The notes under the pieces were generated by a model. It was not told the origin of the DNA. It was given only the letters and a program-made list of their open reading frames with translations, and did not search any database. Of a stretch of 64,000 nucleotides of DNA, positions 9,876-17,870 are shown piece by piece. The DNA is taken from positions 11,624 to 75,623 of the forward strand of contig JBBRLP010000009.1 in assembly GCA_038231295.1 (NCBI GenBank), given 5' to 3'. Position 1 is the stretch's first letter. Each line of letters opens with the position of its first letter. This DNA comes from JANXLO01 sp038231295 (lineage in GTDB: Bacteria > Armatimonadota > Chthonomonadetes > Chthonomonadales > Chthonomonadaceae). The translations under genes were made by a program, and so were the position numbers.

Positions 9876-10124
9876 GGCACTATTCTGCACACTACTGGCG
9901 CTTGCCAGCCAGGATCATCACTATAAAGTTTTTCAGAGAGGTGAGAATATCGGGCCGTCTTGAACCCGAATTATGAGAGATGGGATTAGGATTCCCGCGA
10001 TGGCTAGCCCGGACAACAGCAACTCCTCTCATGAGAGATGATGGGAGCGGAGCAGTACAAGAGGATGGGCATACAGGACGCATGTGATGAAACGCACAAT
10101 CCTGTCATGCAGGCGAGCCACTAA

Positions 10125-10154
10125 AACATATCATAACGACGGCCTGCCTGTCAA
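10125..10154 (-). promoter_or_regulatory. Candidate sigma-70 promoter for the Ig-repeat gene
   Basis: On the minus strand a consensus -35 TTGACA (10149-10154) is followed after 18 bp by TATGTT (10125-10130, 4/6 match to -10). If used, the transcript would carry an untranslated leader of about 350 nt before the start at 9765. Confidence 0.35.
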
Positions 10155-10361
10155 GTGCTTTGGTGAGGAATCATGCTTTTTTTCAAAATTCGTGATTTCT
10201 TCCCTGAAGTTCGGACTTCAAGTCGTCATATCACCTTCCTGTAAATCAATTCGTTAAGAACGTCTTTGCTATTTCATTTCGCATACCATCTCCGCAGTGC
10301 GCCTTCGTGTTAATAGGATGCGTCCCGGATTTGTCCAAAATCATGCCTCGCAGAGAGACTA

Positions 10362-10370
10362 TGCTACAAT
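10362..10370 (+). promoter_or_regulatory. Extended -10 promoter element for rapZ-yvcK
   Basis: TGCTACAAT matches the extended -10 pattern TGnTAnAAT and lies 54 bp before the rapZ start. No good -35 is present at 16-18 bp, consistent with an extended -10 promoter. Confidence 0.4.
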
Positions 10371-10424
10371 AACCAGGTTACTCGCGCACACTCTGTCCCG
10401 GCGCACCGAGGTGAGGAGATTTTC

Positions 10425-11360
10425 ATGCGTTTCGTCGTGATAACCGGGCCGTCTGGAGCGGGCAAAACGCTTGCCCTGCACAGCTTTGAGGATGCCGGAT
10501 GCTACACGGTAGACAATCTGCCGCCACGCCTGCTGCCCGCCCTGGTCACGTTCTGCCAGGAAACCGGGCAAAAACAGGGAGCGGTCGTAATGGATATTCG
10601 CTCTGGCCCGGCATTTGCGGAACTGGGCGAGACGATGAAGAATCTGCACGAGATGGGGGTCTGTGTCGAACTCCTCTATCTGGATGCGAGCGATGCGGCG
10701 CTTGTGCATCGTTTCAAAGAGACACGCCGGCCTCATCCCCTTCTCACCGAAACGGCTTCTGGAGGCATCAGTGAGGCGCTGAAGCAGGAACGTCTCCTGC
10801 TCCAGACCGCCCGTACACTCGCCGACAACATTTTGGATACGAGTACGCTGACCCCCTGGGAACTGCGGGACTATCTGCACTCCACCTTCTCGCAGGACAC
10901 GCGCCCCGGCCTCCTCGTCACCGTCACCTCCTTCGGGTTCAAACACGGCCTGCCGGTAGATGCCGATCTGGTCTTCGATGTGCGCTTCCTCGCCAATCCC
11001 CACTACGTTCCCGAACTCAAAGACCTGAGCGGCCGAGAGGCGCAGGTCGCCGCCTATGTTCATGCCGACCCGCTCACGGGAGCGTTTCAGCAGAAGATGA
11101 CCGATCTGGTGCAGTTCGCCCTGCCGCAGTATCAGCGGGAGGGGAAGGCTTATCTCAACATCGCCATTGGCTGCACCGGCGGGCAGCATCGCTCCGTGGT
11201 TCTTGCGGAAGACCTGGCGGCCCTGCTCCGCAGTGACTCGTATCGGGTCTCGCTGCGGCATCGTGACATTCGGGAAGCGGCGGCAGAATCCTCGCGTACA
11301 GAGCCAAGCCGGGAAACGCACCGCGCAGACAACTTGCGGCAAAGCGAGGAAACGCAATGA
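10425..11360 (+). CDS. rapZ: RNase adapter / nucleotide-binding protein RapZ (YvcJ family)
   Basis: The 311-aa protein begins MRFVVITGPSGAGKT, giving a P-loop (GPSGAGKT, residues 8-15) and then the family motif DAGCYTVDNLPP. VVMDIRSG and the C-terminal GCTGGQHRSV (around residue 250) are also typical of RapZ/YvcJ. In Enterobacteria RapZ senses glucosamine-6-phosphate and directs RNase E to the GlmZ sRNA; in Firmicutes YvcJ is a GTP/ATP-binding protein of unclear role, and either may apply here. Length is slightly above the usual 285-295 because of a hydrophilic, Ser/Arg/Glu-rich tail. A GAGGAG Shine-Dalgarno precedes the ATG. Its stop overlaps the yvcK start by 4 nt, so the two are translationally coupled. 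Confidence 0.93.
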   Translation: MRFVVITGPSGAGKTLALHSFEDAGCYTVDNLPPRLLPALVTFCQETGQKQGAVVMDIRSGPAFAELGETMKNLHEMGVCVELLYLDASDAALVHRFKETRRPHPLLTETASGGISEALKQERLLLQTARTLADNILDTSTLTPWELRDYLHSTFSQDTRPGLLVTVTSFGFKHGLPVDADLVFDVRFLANPHYVPELKDLSGREAQVAAYVHADPLTGAFQQKMTDLVQFALPQYQREGKAYLNIAIGCTGGQHRSVVLAEDLAALLRSDSYRVSLRHRDIREAAAESSRTEPSRETHRADNLRQSEETQ

Positions 11361-12781
11361 GCCAGTGGAAGACCTCCCTGAAATGGCTCTATCCGGGACT
11401 GCGGGTGAAGCGCTGGATCGCGGTCGGATTCTGCGGGCTGGCCCTGTTCCTGATCGGGATGGGAGTCATCATTCAGGTTCATGCCGCCGACAGCGACCCG
11501 CTCGCCGTGCGGGTCGCCCGGTGGGTCATTCAGCATTCCCATGTCGGGCTGCGGCCCGGAACGTTCGGAATGCTGATCACGCTTCTGGGGGGATTTCTCT
11601 GCCTGTTCGCGCTGGGCAAACTGATCCATTCGCTGACCAGTGTGCTGGACCCGGAGATCGCACCGGGCGGGTTGGTGGATGTCGTCTACTCGCGGCGCAA
11701 ACTGGCGCAGGGGCGGCGTATCGTGGTGATCGGGGGAGGAACCGGGCTTTCGACCATGCTGCGGGGCCTGAAGAAGTACACCGCGAACATCACCGCGATT
11801 GTGACGGTGGCGGACGACGGAGGCTCGTCGGGCAAACTTCAGAAACAGTTAAATATTCTGCCGCCCGGAGACATCCGCAACTGCCTTGTCGCCCTCGCCG
11901 ACGACGAGACGCAGATGACCGAGCTTTTCCAGTATCGTTTCCGCAACAGCGTCCAGCCCGAATCGGCGATTTCCGGGCAGAAGCATACCCTTCATGCTGC
12001 CGCCTCGGAGTCTCTGCGGGCCGACGTGTCCTCCGCAGACGCCCCGCCAGTGAAGCCACGCCCTATCGCCGAAGGCTATGGCGAGGGACTGCGAGACCAT
12101 GCGTTTGGCAACCTGCTCATTGCCGCCATGACCGCTATCAATGACGGCGATTTCGAGAAGGCCATTCGAGAGACAAGCCGTGTCCTGAATGTGCGGGGGC
12201 GTGTCCTGCCTTCCACCGTCGAACACGTCAAACTGCGTGGGGAGATGGAGGATGGCTCGTTTCTGGAGGGCGAGACGACGATTGCCAACTCCCCTCTGCG
12301 TATCCGCCGTATCTATATGGTTCCCCCGGACGCCTGCCCGGTGGAGGAGGTTCCGCAGGCGATTCACGATGCCGACGTGATTGTGCTTGGCCCCGGCAGC
12401 GTCTTCACGAGTATCATCCCCAACCTGCTGGTGCGCGATGTCGCCGCGACCCTGGCCCGCAGCCGCGCCAAGCGCATCTATGTCTGCAATGTGATGACAC
12501 AGCCTGGCGAGACCGACAACTTCTCCGCCTACGACCATGTGAAGGCTATCGAGAACCACGCCGGGCGGCGTATCTTCGACTATGTGCTGGTCAACACCGG
12601 ACGGCCCACACAGGAGCTTCTGGAAAAGTACCGCAAGACCGGTTCTATGCTGGTAGAAGCCGATCTGGACCGCATCAGGCGGGAGGGCTACCGCGCCATT
12701 GCGGGCAACTTCATAGATCAGACCGATGTCGTGCGGCACGATGCAAACCTGCTGGCAGAAGCCATCATGGCCCTGCTATAA
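11357..12781 (+). CDS. yvcK: Gluconeogenesis factor YvcK (CofD-like), membrane-anchored form
   Basis: 474 aa. Two hydrophobic segments near residues 15-36 and 62-84 precede a CofD/YvcK domain that starts at VVIGGGTGLSTMLRGLK (about residue 124) and continues with VADDGGSSGKL, PPGDIRNCL and GPGSVFTSIIPNL, all diagnostic of YvcK. The family binds UDP-GlcNAc and is needed for growth on gluconeogenic carbon and for peptidoglycan control in Bacillus and Listeria. An N-terminal membrane anchor is found in some phyla but not in B. subtilis. It overlaps rapZ by 4 nt. The usual third gene, whiA, is absent: the next gene is convergent ftcD, whose 3' end overlaps yvcK by 17 bp. Confidence 0.92.
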   Translation: MSQWKTSLKWLYPGLRVKRWIAVGFCGLALFLIGMGVIIQVHAADSDPLAVRVARWVIQHSHVGLRPGTFGMLITLLGGFLCLFALGKLIHSLTSVLDPEIAPGGLVDVVYSRRKLAQGRRIVVIGGGTGLSTMLRGLKKYTANITAIVTVADDGGSSGKLQKQLNILPPGDIRNCLVALADDETQMTELFQYRFRNSVQPESAISGQKHTLHAAASESLRADVSSADAPPVKPRPIAEGYGEGLRDHAFGNLLIAAMTAINDGDFEKAIRETSRVLNVRGRVLPSTVEHVKLRGEMEDGSFLEGETTIANSPLRIRRIYMVPPDACPVEEVPQAIHDADVIVLGPGSVFTSIIPNLLVRDVAATLARSRAKRIYVCNVMTQPGETDNFSAYDHVKAIENHAGRRIFDYVLVNTGRPTQELLEKYRKTGSMLVEADLDRIRREGYRAIAGNFIDQTDVVRHDANLLAEAIMALL

Positions 12782-13718
12782 CTCTGCCTTCCCGCGTCTC
12801 CCAGTTCTCCAGTATCTGTCCGGGCCGGTAGCTCTCCCAGGAGATGGCTTCCGGCGACTGGCTGTCCAGCGCCCTTGCGGGGATAGCCCCGATAACCTCG
12901 CTCTCCCGCAGCCCCGCGCCCAGCCGATGCGCCTCCGCCAGGACAAAATCGTGGACGGCGGGCAGGGAGGTCTTGTCAGGCCGGGTGAGGTTCATCGAGA
13001 CCTGCGCGACCTTCCGGGAGGGCAGAAAAAGGCCGAGCGCACGGACTCCGTTCAGTTCCGGCAGACGGTCGCGCTCTTCTCGTATGCGCCGGGCGATGGC
13101 GCGGGCTATCTCTGCATCGTCCGTGTCGAGGTTGATGTTGAAAGCGACCAGCGGCCCCCGTGCGCCCACGACGGCAATGCCTGCCGTCGGATGCGCCCGC
13201 TCCGGCCCGTAGGCCGGGGCGCGGCTCCCGGTCAGCGGCCTGTCCGCCAGTTTTTCAAACCCGCCGCGCCGCAGTTCCGGCAGCGCGGATTCTCTCCCCT
13301 CCCGCGCCGACCACTCGTACAGATAGACCGGCAGTCCCAATCTCTCCGCCAGTTCTTCCCCGACAGCCTCACTCAACACAACCGCCTCGTCCCGTCGCTC
13401 TGTCGCAACCGTGTAGTGATGGCGTATGCGGTGCAGTGGCACGAGGGGCAGCACGTCCAACGCCCCGATACGGGGATGAACGCCCGTGTGAGATCGCAGG
13501 TCTATGCGGGCGACTGCCACCGCCGCCGCCGCGAGCGCGGCCCGCAGAACCGCTTCACCCGGGCCGAGGATGGTCATCACGCAGCGGTTGTGGTCGGGGT
13601 CTGCCGAGTAGTCTATGAGGCGCACCTCCGGTACGGCGCGGATGGCGTCGGCTATCTCCTCGACGACCTCCGCCCTCCGTCCTTCGCTGAAATTGGGAAC
13701 ACACTGGTAGAGGCTCAT
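12765..13718 (-). CDS. ftcD: Glutamate formimidoyltransferase
   Basis: 317 aa, starting MSLYQCVPNFSEGRR, the classic N-terminus of the FtcD formiminotransferase domain. RSHTGVHPRIGALDVLP (H77 and H81; one corresponds to the catalytic His of the mammalian enzyme) and FNINLDTDD are also typical. The enzyme moves the formimino group from N-formiminoglutamate to tetrahydrofolate in histidine breakdown (EC 2.1.2.5). Length fits the stand-alone bacterial transferase without a fused cyclodeaminase. The start ATG overlaps the stop of the upstream ABC exporter gene by 4 nt. No hut genes are nearby, so its coupling to an exporter is unexplained. Confidence 0.9.
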   Translation of the reverse strand: MSLYQCVPNFSEGRRAEVVEEIADAIRAVPEVRLIDYSADPDHNRCVMTILGPGEAVLRAALAAAAVAVARIDLRSHTGVHPRIGALDVLPLVPLHRIRHHYTVATERRDEAVVLSEAVGEELAERLGLPVYLYEWSAREGRESALPELRRGGFEKLADRPLTGSRAPAYGPERAHPTAGIAVVGARGPLVAFNINLDTDDAEIARAIARRIREERDRLPELNGVRALGLFLPSRKVAQVSMNLTRPDKTSLPAVHDFVLAEAHRLGAGLRESEVIGAIPARALDSQSPEAISWESYRPGQILENWETREGRVIAGP

Positions 13719-15544
13719 CGCTCCCCGGCTCCCACCACTGCCTCCTGCGTCTGTTCCTCTTCCCGCAAGGGATTACGCAGCAAGCCGTGCAGGTCGGCGT
13801 AGCGGCCATCGGTCAGCAGGAGTTCCGCGTGGGTGCCGCTCTCCACGACTTCGCCGCCGTCCAGCACCACAATCTGATCGGCGCTCTGGATGGTGGTGAG
13901 ACGATGTGCGATAACAAGGGTGGTACGGCCCCGCATGAGGCGTTCGAGGGCCTCCCTCACCAGCATCTCGGAGCGCGTATCGAGGGCGGAGGTGGCTTCG
14001 TCCAGGATCAGCAGACGTGGGTCTTTGAGGACGGCGCGGGCGATGGCGACCCGCTGCCGCTGCCCGCCGGAGAGCGTGATGCCGCGCTCTCCGAGAATAG
14101 TGTCATAGCCTTTTTCAAGGGGCAGAATGAACTCCTCGACGTTGGCGGCACGGGCGGCGGCTTCGATCTCGGCGTCTATCGCGGTCAGTTTGCCATAGCG
14201 GATATTGTCGCGAATAGTGCCGTTGAACAGAATCGGCTCCTGCGGGACGATGCCGATATGCTCCCGCAGTTCTTGCCGCCGGATGGCCGTAATAGGAACG
14301 CCGTCAATCGTAATGCGCCCCGATTGCGGCTCATAGAAGCGGTAGAGCAGCATGGCGAGCGTGGTCTTTCCGGCCCCGCTCGCCCCGACACAGGCCGTGA
14401 CTTTACCGGCGGGAAGTTCCAGACTCAGACCTCGTAAGACCGGCGCTTCCGGCGTATAGGCGAAAGCGACGCTCTCAAAAACGACGTTCCCGGCAGCGTC
14501 GGGGAACGGGCCAGCATCCGGCGTGTCTGCCGGTTCCAGCGCGTCGTCGAGGAGGGCGAACAGTCGGTCGGAGGCTCCCATCGCCCGCTGCAAACGCGAA
14601 AACTGAATGGCGATGGAACTCATGGGGCCGCTGATGATGGTGACGGTCATCAGGAAGGCGAGGAGAGACCCGGCGGAGAGCGAGCCGTTCATCACGCTGC
14701 GCCCGCCGTACCAGACGACGCCGAGCAGGACGAGGATGAAACCGGCGAAGGCAATGGTCCCGAACGCGCCCTCCAGCCGACTGCTTTTCATGCTGAGACG
14801 GAAGACGGTATCGAGTTTCTCCCCGGTGCGGTTATCTTCGTGGGCCTCGCGGGCGAAGGCTTTGACCAGCCGGATATTGGAGAGGGCCTCATTGATGCCG
14901 CCCATCGCGTCCGAGAGGGCATCGAGGGAGGCGCGGGTCATCTTCCGCAGCCGACGGCCCATCACCATGAACATCCCAACGACGCAGGCGAGCAGACCTA
15001 CCACCACAACCGTCAGCCGCCAGTCTATGACGACGGCCAGCGCGATCCCGCCGAACAGTGTGACGAGGTTGCCTGCCAGCCGCACGAGGTCTTCCGTAAG
15101 CGTCTGCTGTAAGAGGCTGACATCGTTGGAGAGGAGCGAGGTGAGGTCACCGGAGCGCGTCCGGTCGAAGAAGGCGACGGGGAGGCGCTGGAGATGCGCG
15201 AACAGCTTCGCCCGCATCTCCTGCACGATCCGGTTGCCCGCGTAAGCCACGACAAGGTACTGCGCGTATCCGAAGATCGAGCCGATGACCACCAGGCCGA
15301 CCAGCAGCAGCGCCAGCCGATCCAGCGTCCCGACGTTATGGGTCTGCAAGACCCGATCCAGTGCGTTCCGCGCCACCAGCGGCAGCGACAGCGAAATCCC
15401 CGTCGAAACGAGCATCAACGCCCCGGCCAGCAGCAGCCTTCCCCGATGCGGCAGAGCCAGTCGCAACAGCCGCCGCAGAGCCGAGACCGAGATACGTCCT
15501 CGCGTCTCCGGCGAGGTAGAGAGGACAGAAGTTTGTTGTTCCAT
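13715..15544 (-). CDS. ABC exporter, fused permease and ATPase (MsbA/BmrA type)
   Basis: 609 aa half-transporter. A six-helix type I exporter domain covers about residues 25-310 (first helix LLLAGALMLVSTGISLSLPL). The nucleotide-binding domain covers about 350-585, with Walker A GASGAGKTT (about 386), Q-loop IVPQEP, signature LSGGQRQR (about 488), Walker B LLILDEAT and H-loop IAHRLTT. All catalytic residues are present, so it should work as a homodimer. The substrate cannot be read from sequence; lipid or multidrug export are the usual roles. A weak Shine-Dalgarno (GAGAGAGGT) abuts the ATG. Its stop overlaps ftcD by 4 nt. Confidence 0.92.
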   Translation of the reverse strand: MEQQTSVLSTSPETRGRISVSALRRLLRLALPHRGRLLLAGALMLVSTGISLSLPLVARNALDRVLQTHNVGTLDRLALLLVGLVVIGSIFGYAQYLVVAYAGNRIVQEMRAKLFAHLQRLPVAFFDRTRSGDLTSLLSNDVSLLQQTLTEDLVRLAGNLVTLFGGIALAVVIDWRLTVVVVGLLACVVGMFMVMGRRLRKMTRASLDALSDAMGGINEALSNIRLVKAFAREAHEDNRTGEKLDTVFRLSMKSSRLEGAFGTIAFAGFILVLLGVVWYGGRSVMNGSLSAGSLLAFLMTVTIISGPMSSIAIQFSRLQRAMGASDRLFALLDDALEPADTPDAGPFPDAAGNVVFESVAFAYTPEAPVLRGLSLELPAGKVTACVGASGAGKTTLAMLLYRFYEPQSGRITIDGVPITAIRRQELREHIGIVPQEPILFNGTIRDNIRYGKLTAIDAEIEAAARAANVEEFILPLEKGYDTILGERGITLSGGQRQRVAIARAVLKDPRLLILDEATSALDTRSEMLVREALERLMRGRTTLVIAHRLTTIQSADQIVVLDGGEVVESGTHAELLLTDGRYADLHGLLRNPLREEEQTQEAVVGAGER

Positions 15545-15593
15545 ACCTCTCTCTTACGTTTTCCGCGTCCTCCGCTACGCCTGCCGCAGCGAG

Positions 15594-16355
15594 TTAGAAA
15601 CTGCTTTTGATGCTGGGCGTAGCGGCAACGGGCGGGAAAACCTGTTTGCTGACGGCGTAGGTCAGGACACCGAGGGTCGCGCCGCGCTTTGCGCCCTGAT
15701 GACACTTCAGACAGGAGTCCTTCATCGCCCGCACGGGCCGCATGACGACCAGCCAGTCCTTCGACGCCTGCTCGACATCCTGGCCTTTGAGCAGTTTCGG
15801 CAGCGCTTTCTGTGAGGCCAGCGCCATTTCCCGATACAGAGCAACTTCCGGGTTCACGGCATCCGGGGCTTTCGTTGCGAACATATGGCGCAGATTGCCC
15901 TGGATCGCAGAGATGAATTCCGCCGGTTCCCGATTGCCTTCGCCCTTGCCGTCCGCTCCGCCGAACGTTCCGGCTCTGTGAGTTGCAGGAACCGCTCCAC
16001 CCGGTTTCAGACTGCCCGGCACATGAGTACAGTGAAAAAATCCGATGACGAAATCCCGGTTCGAGTCGGTCGCCTCTTTATACAGCGCCTGCTCTTTTGG
16101 ATTGCTCAGGTACATGTGGCCCATGGCCAGATGCCCGCCTGCGGTCGGGAACATTCGGCTCATTCCGAAATTCTTCATATCGTCCTGAAAACGGGGCTGC
16201 GTGATGCAGTCCAGTACGAGGGCGACTTTCAGAGGCGTATCGGGCTTGCTGACGGACTGGCTGCGCGAAGGCAGCCAGGCTGTGACCAACAGCAGCGCCG
16301 CGCCGCTCACCGCCGCCGCGCTCAAAGTTTTCGGGGAAAGGGTTCGCATCTTCAT
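15594..16355 (-). CDS. DUF3365 (Tll0287-like) mono-heme c-type protein, exported
   Basis: I choose ATG 16355-16353 because AGGAAG (16362-16367) lies 6 nt upstream; a GTG start 30 bp further up is open but has no such site. The 253-aa product has a signal peptide (MKMRTLSPKT... hydrophobic core SGAALLLVTAW). The C-terminal motif SCLKCHQGAKRGATLGVLTYAV (shown in part; about residues 213-235) contains CXXCH, the covalent heme site seen in DUF3365/Tll0287-like sensors. In that family the domain often sits in front of histidine kinases or diguanylate cyclases; here it stands alone. Predicted to be periplasmic, with a possible redox or gas-sensing role by family analogy. It lies between the ABC exporter and a prolyl isomerase on the same strand. 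Confidence 0.72.
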   Translation of the reverse strand: MKMRTLSPKTLSAAAVSGAALLLVTAWLPSRSQSVSKPDTPLKVALVLDCITQPRFQDDMKNFGMSRMFPTAGGHLAMGHMYLSNPKEQALYKEATDSNRDFVIGFFHCTHVPGSLKPGGAVPATHRAGTFGGADGKGEGNREPAEFISAIQGNLRHMFATKAPDAVNPEVALYREMALASQKALPKLLKGQDVEQASKDWLVVMRPVRAMKDSCLKCHQGAKRGATLGVLTYAVSKQVFPPVAATPSIKSSF

Positions 16356-16503
16356 TCTTGTCTTCCTGGCGTTCAGAAACGCCACATGCAGTCAGGGTCG
16401 AAACCAGCAACCTGCTATTTCGCGCCTGACCGCATGAGTCCTGCGTTGTTATGCGATTGTTAGACGAAACAGCCACCGTAGAGGTAACTGTGTGCGGACA
16501 GTT

Positions 16504-17655
16504 TTACTGACCGGGCATCTGCATTCCCATCGGAGGGGCAGGCCGTTCCAGTTTGTTCACGACCGCGTACTTCTTCATCAGGTCGCGCAGATAGACCTGC
16601 ATCTGCCCCGACTCGAAGTTGTCGAGGTACTGCTGCCGCTCGTCCTCGGGAATACCACTGCCTCGCTGCTCCAGTTGGATCAGGTGGTAGCCGAACTGAG
16701 ACTTCACCGGCTTGCTGATCTCACCCGGTTTCAACTGATAAGCCGCCGTCTCGAACTCCTTGACGAAGACGCTCCGCATCTGCACACCGAGTTCGCCGCC
16801 CATCTCTTTTGAGCCTTCGTCCTCGCTGCTCTCTTTCGCCGCCTGCTCGAAGGTCTTCTTCTTGCCTTCGATGTCCGCCGCGATCTGGTTCAGCTTCACG
16901 AGGGCCGCATCATCCGCTTTCTTGATATCCGCCGGACTCTGACCCGGCAGCGCCGCCGGAACTTTGATGAGGATATGACGGGCCTTGAAGAAATCGTCCG
17001 CCGTGAGTTTGTGACCGAGGCGTTTCTCGATAAAATCCTTCTGCATCAGCGAGAAAAGCTTGGCCTGCACCAGGAAGTTCTTCCGCAGTGTGTCTCGTGT
17101 GACGTTGTTCTGCTGAAGGAACTGCGTGTCGGTGACGCCCTGGGGAATCTGGCCCCGCGTCCGCAGCATCTTGAGGAACTGGTCAATCCGCTTGTCCACC
17201 TGCGCGGTCGTGACCTCGACGCCCTGTTTCTTCACTTCGCGGTCTACGGCCTCGAACTCCAGCATCGTCCGTAGCGTATTGCCGAGCAGCGCCGGATTCT
17301 TCTCACGCAGCAGGCCAAGCACTTTGGTCTTCGTCACTGTGTAGCTGCTCTGACCGGTGGGGCCGAACAGCGCCGCCGCGCCTTCCAGGCCGATTAACTG
17401 CGCGACCGTCTGATTGAAACCGGCCGCATTCTCCTTCTGCACTTTCGCGATCACATCGCCGAAGGTGAATTTCTTGTTGCCAATCGTCCCGACGACCTCC
17501 GACACTCCCGCGCCCGCCTTTGCCGAAGCGCTCCCTGTCTTCGCAGGGGCGGACGCCGTCTTCTTTACCGGCTTCACTCCCTGCGCCTGCGCCGGAAGCA
17601 GCACCATCGTTCCCCAGACGGCTGCCAGCAGAGCCGCCCCGTATCCTATCTTCAA
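16504..17655 (-). CDS. Periplasmic peptidyl-prolyl cis-trans isomerase (PpiC/SurA type)
   Basis: Best start is TTG at 17655-17653, with AAAGGAG 6 nt upstream. This gives 383 aa beginning MKIGYGAALLAAVWGTM, a compact signal peptide ending near PAQAQG. An upstream ATG at 17697 would add 14 residues and lacks this site. The N-terminal helical SurA-like segment is followed by a parvulin domain at about residues 215-335 with KARHILIK, a Gln/Lys-rich insertion, GGELG and SQFGYHLIQLE. This is the usual architecture for a chaperone of exported or outer-membrane proteins, fitting a window rich in giant secreted proteins. The C-terminus ends in a Pro/Met-rich tail (PPMGMQMPGQ). Confidence 0.88.
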   Translation of the reverse strand: MKIGYGAALLAAVWGTMVLLPAQAQGVKPVKKTASAPAKTGSASAKAGAGVSEVVGTIGNKKFTFGDVIAKVQKENAAGFNQTVAQLIGLEGAAALFGPTGQSSYTVTKTKVLGLLREKNPALLGNTLRTMLEFEAVDREVKKQGVEVTTAQVDKRIDQFLKMLRTRGQIPQGVTDTQFLQQNNVTRDTLRKNFLVQAKLFSLMQKDFIEKRLGHKLTADDFFKARHILIKVPAALPGQSPADIKKADDAALVKLNQIAADIEGKKKTFEQAAKESSEDEGSKEMGGELGVQMRSVFVKEFETAAYQLKPGEISKPVKSQFGYHLIQLEQRGSGIPEDERQQYLDNFESGQMQVYLRDLMKKYAVVNKLERPAPPMGMQMPGQ

Positions 17656-17759
17656 AGAAAACTCCTTTCGAATGCCACGCTCTCTCAGAACGTTCATCCT
17701 GTCCCGTGTCTGTTATGGTCTGCGCTTACGCGCACTCGTTTCCGAATCACGCCCGAACT

Positions 17760-17765
17760 ATTATA
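17760..17765 (-). promoter_or_regulatory. -10 element (TATAAT) upstream of the prolyl isomerase gene
   Basis: A perfect TATAAT on the minus strand lies about 105 bp before the TTG start. The -35 position (AAGCAA at 17 bp) is poor, so use of this site is uncertain. Confidence 0.35.
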
Positions 17766-17814
17766 TCGCAAAACGCCTGGGATTGCTTACCGCTCGGCCG
17801 AAACCAGGTTCAGA

Positions 17815-17853
17815 CAAATGCCAACGCTCCCCGATGGAGGGCGTTGGCATTTG
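17815..17853 (-). terminator. Terminator-like hairpin after the 2756-aa propeller gene
   Basis: CAAATGCCAACGC (17815-17827) and GCGTTGGCATTTG (17841-17853) are exactly complementary, with a further CTCC/GGAG pairing in the loop. It lies 18 bp after the stop at 17871. The minus-strand exit side reads GGCATTTGTCTG, a short T-rich end. It probably ends the long pilus operon transcript. Confidence 0.6.
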
Positions 17854-17870
17854 CACTGGAGAGGGCTTCC

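Larger units (their letters stand above)
9766..10424. other. 659-bp intergenic region between divergent Ig-repeat gene and rapZ
   Basis: No convincing gene is seen. The left part (9781-9900) is the leader of the minus-strand giant gene and holds small hairpins (for example CCGGAA-TG-TTCCGG at 9787-9800) and a perfect palindrome at 9862-9875. A second palindrome, CTCTCATGAGAG, is at 10026-10037. The stretch from about 10085 to 10330 is markedly AT-rich and holds candidate promoters in both directions. A 63-codon minus-strand frame (9892-10083) has no coding character and I do not call it. Confidence 0.6.

Noticed and set aside
9781..9900. Possible cyclic-di-GMP riboswitch in the leader of the Ig-repeat gene
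   Set aside because: A short GCAGGGCAA resembles part of the class I consensus, but the GNRA loop/receptor and the ACGCAAAGCC segment are absent, so there is no support beyond chance.
9892..10083. 63-codon minus-strand open frame upstream of the Ig-repeat gene
   Set aside because: No Shine-Dalgarno, no hydrophobic or structural pattern, and codon use unlike neighbours; it probably lies in an untranslated leader.
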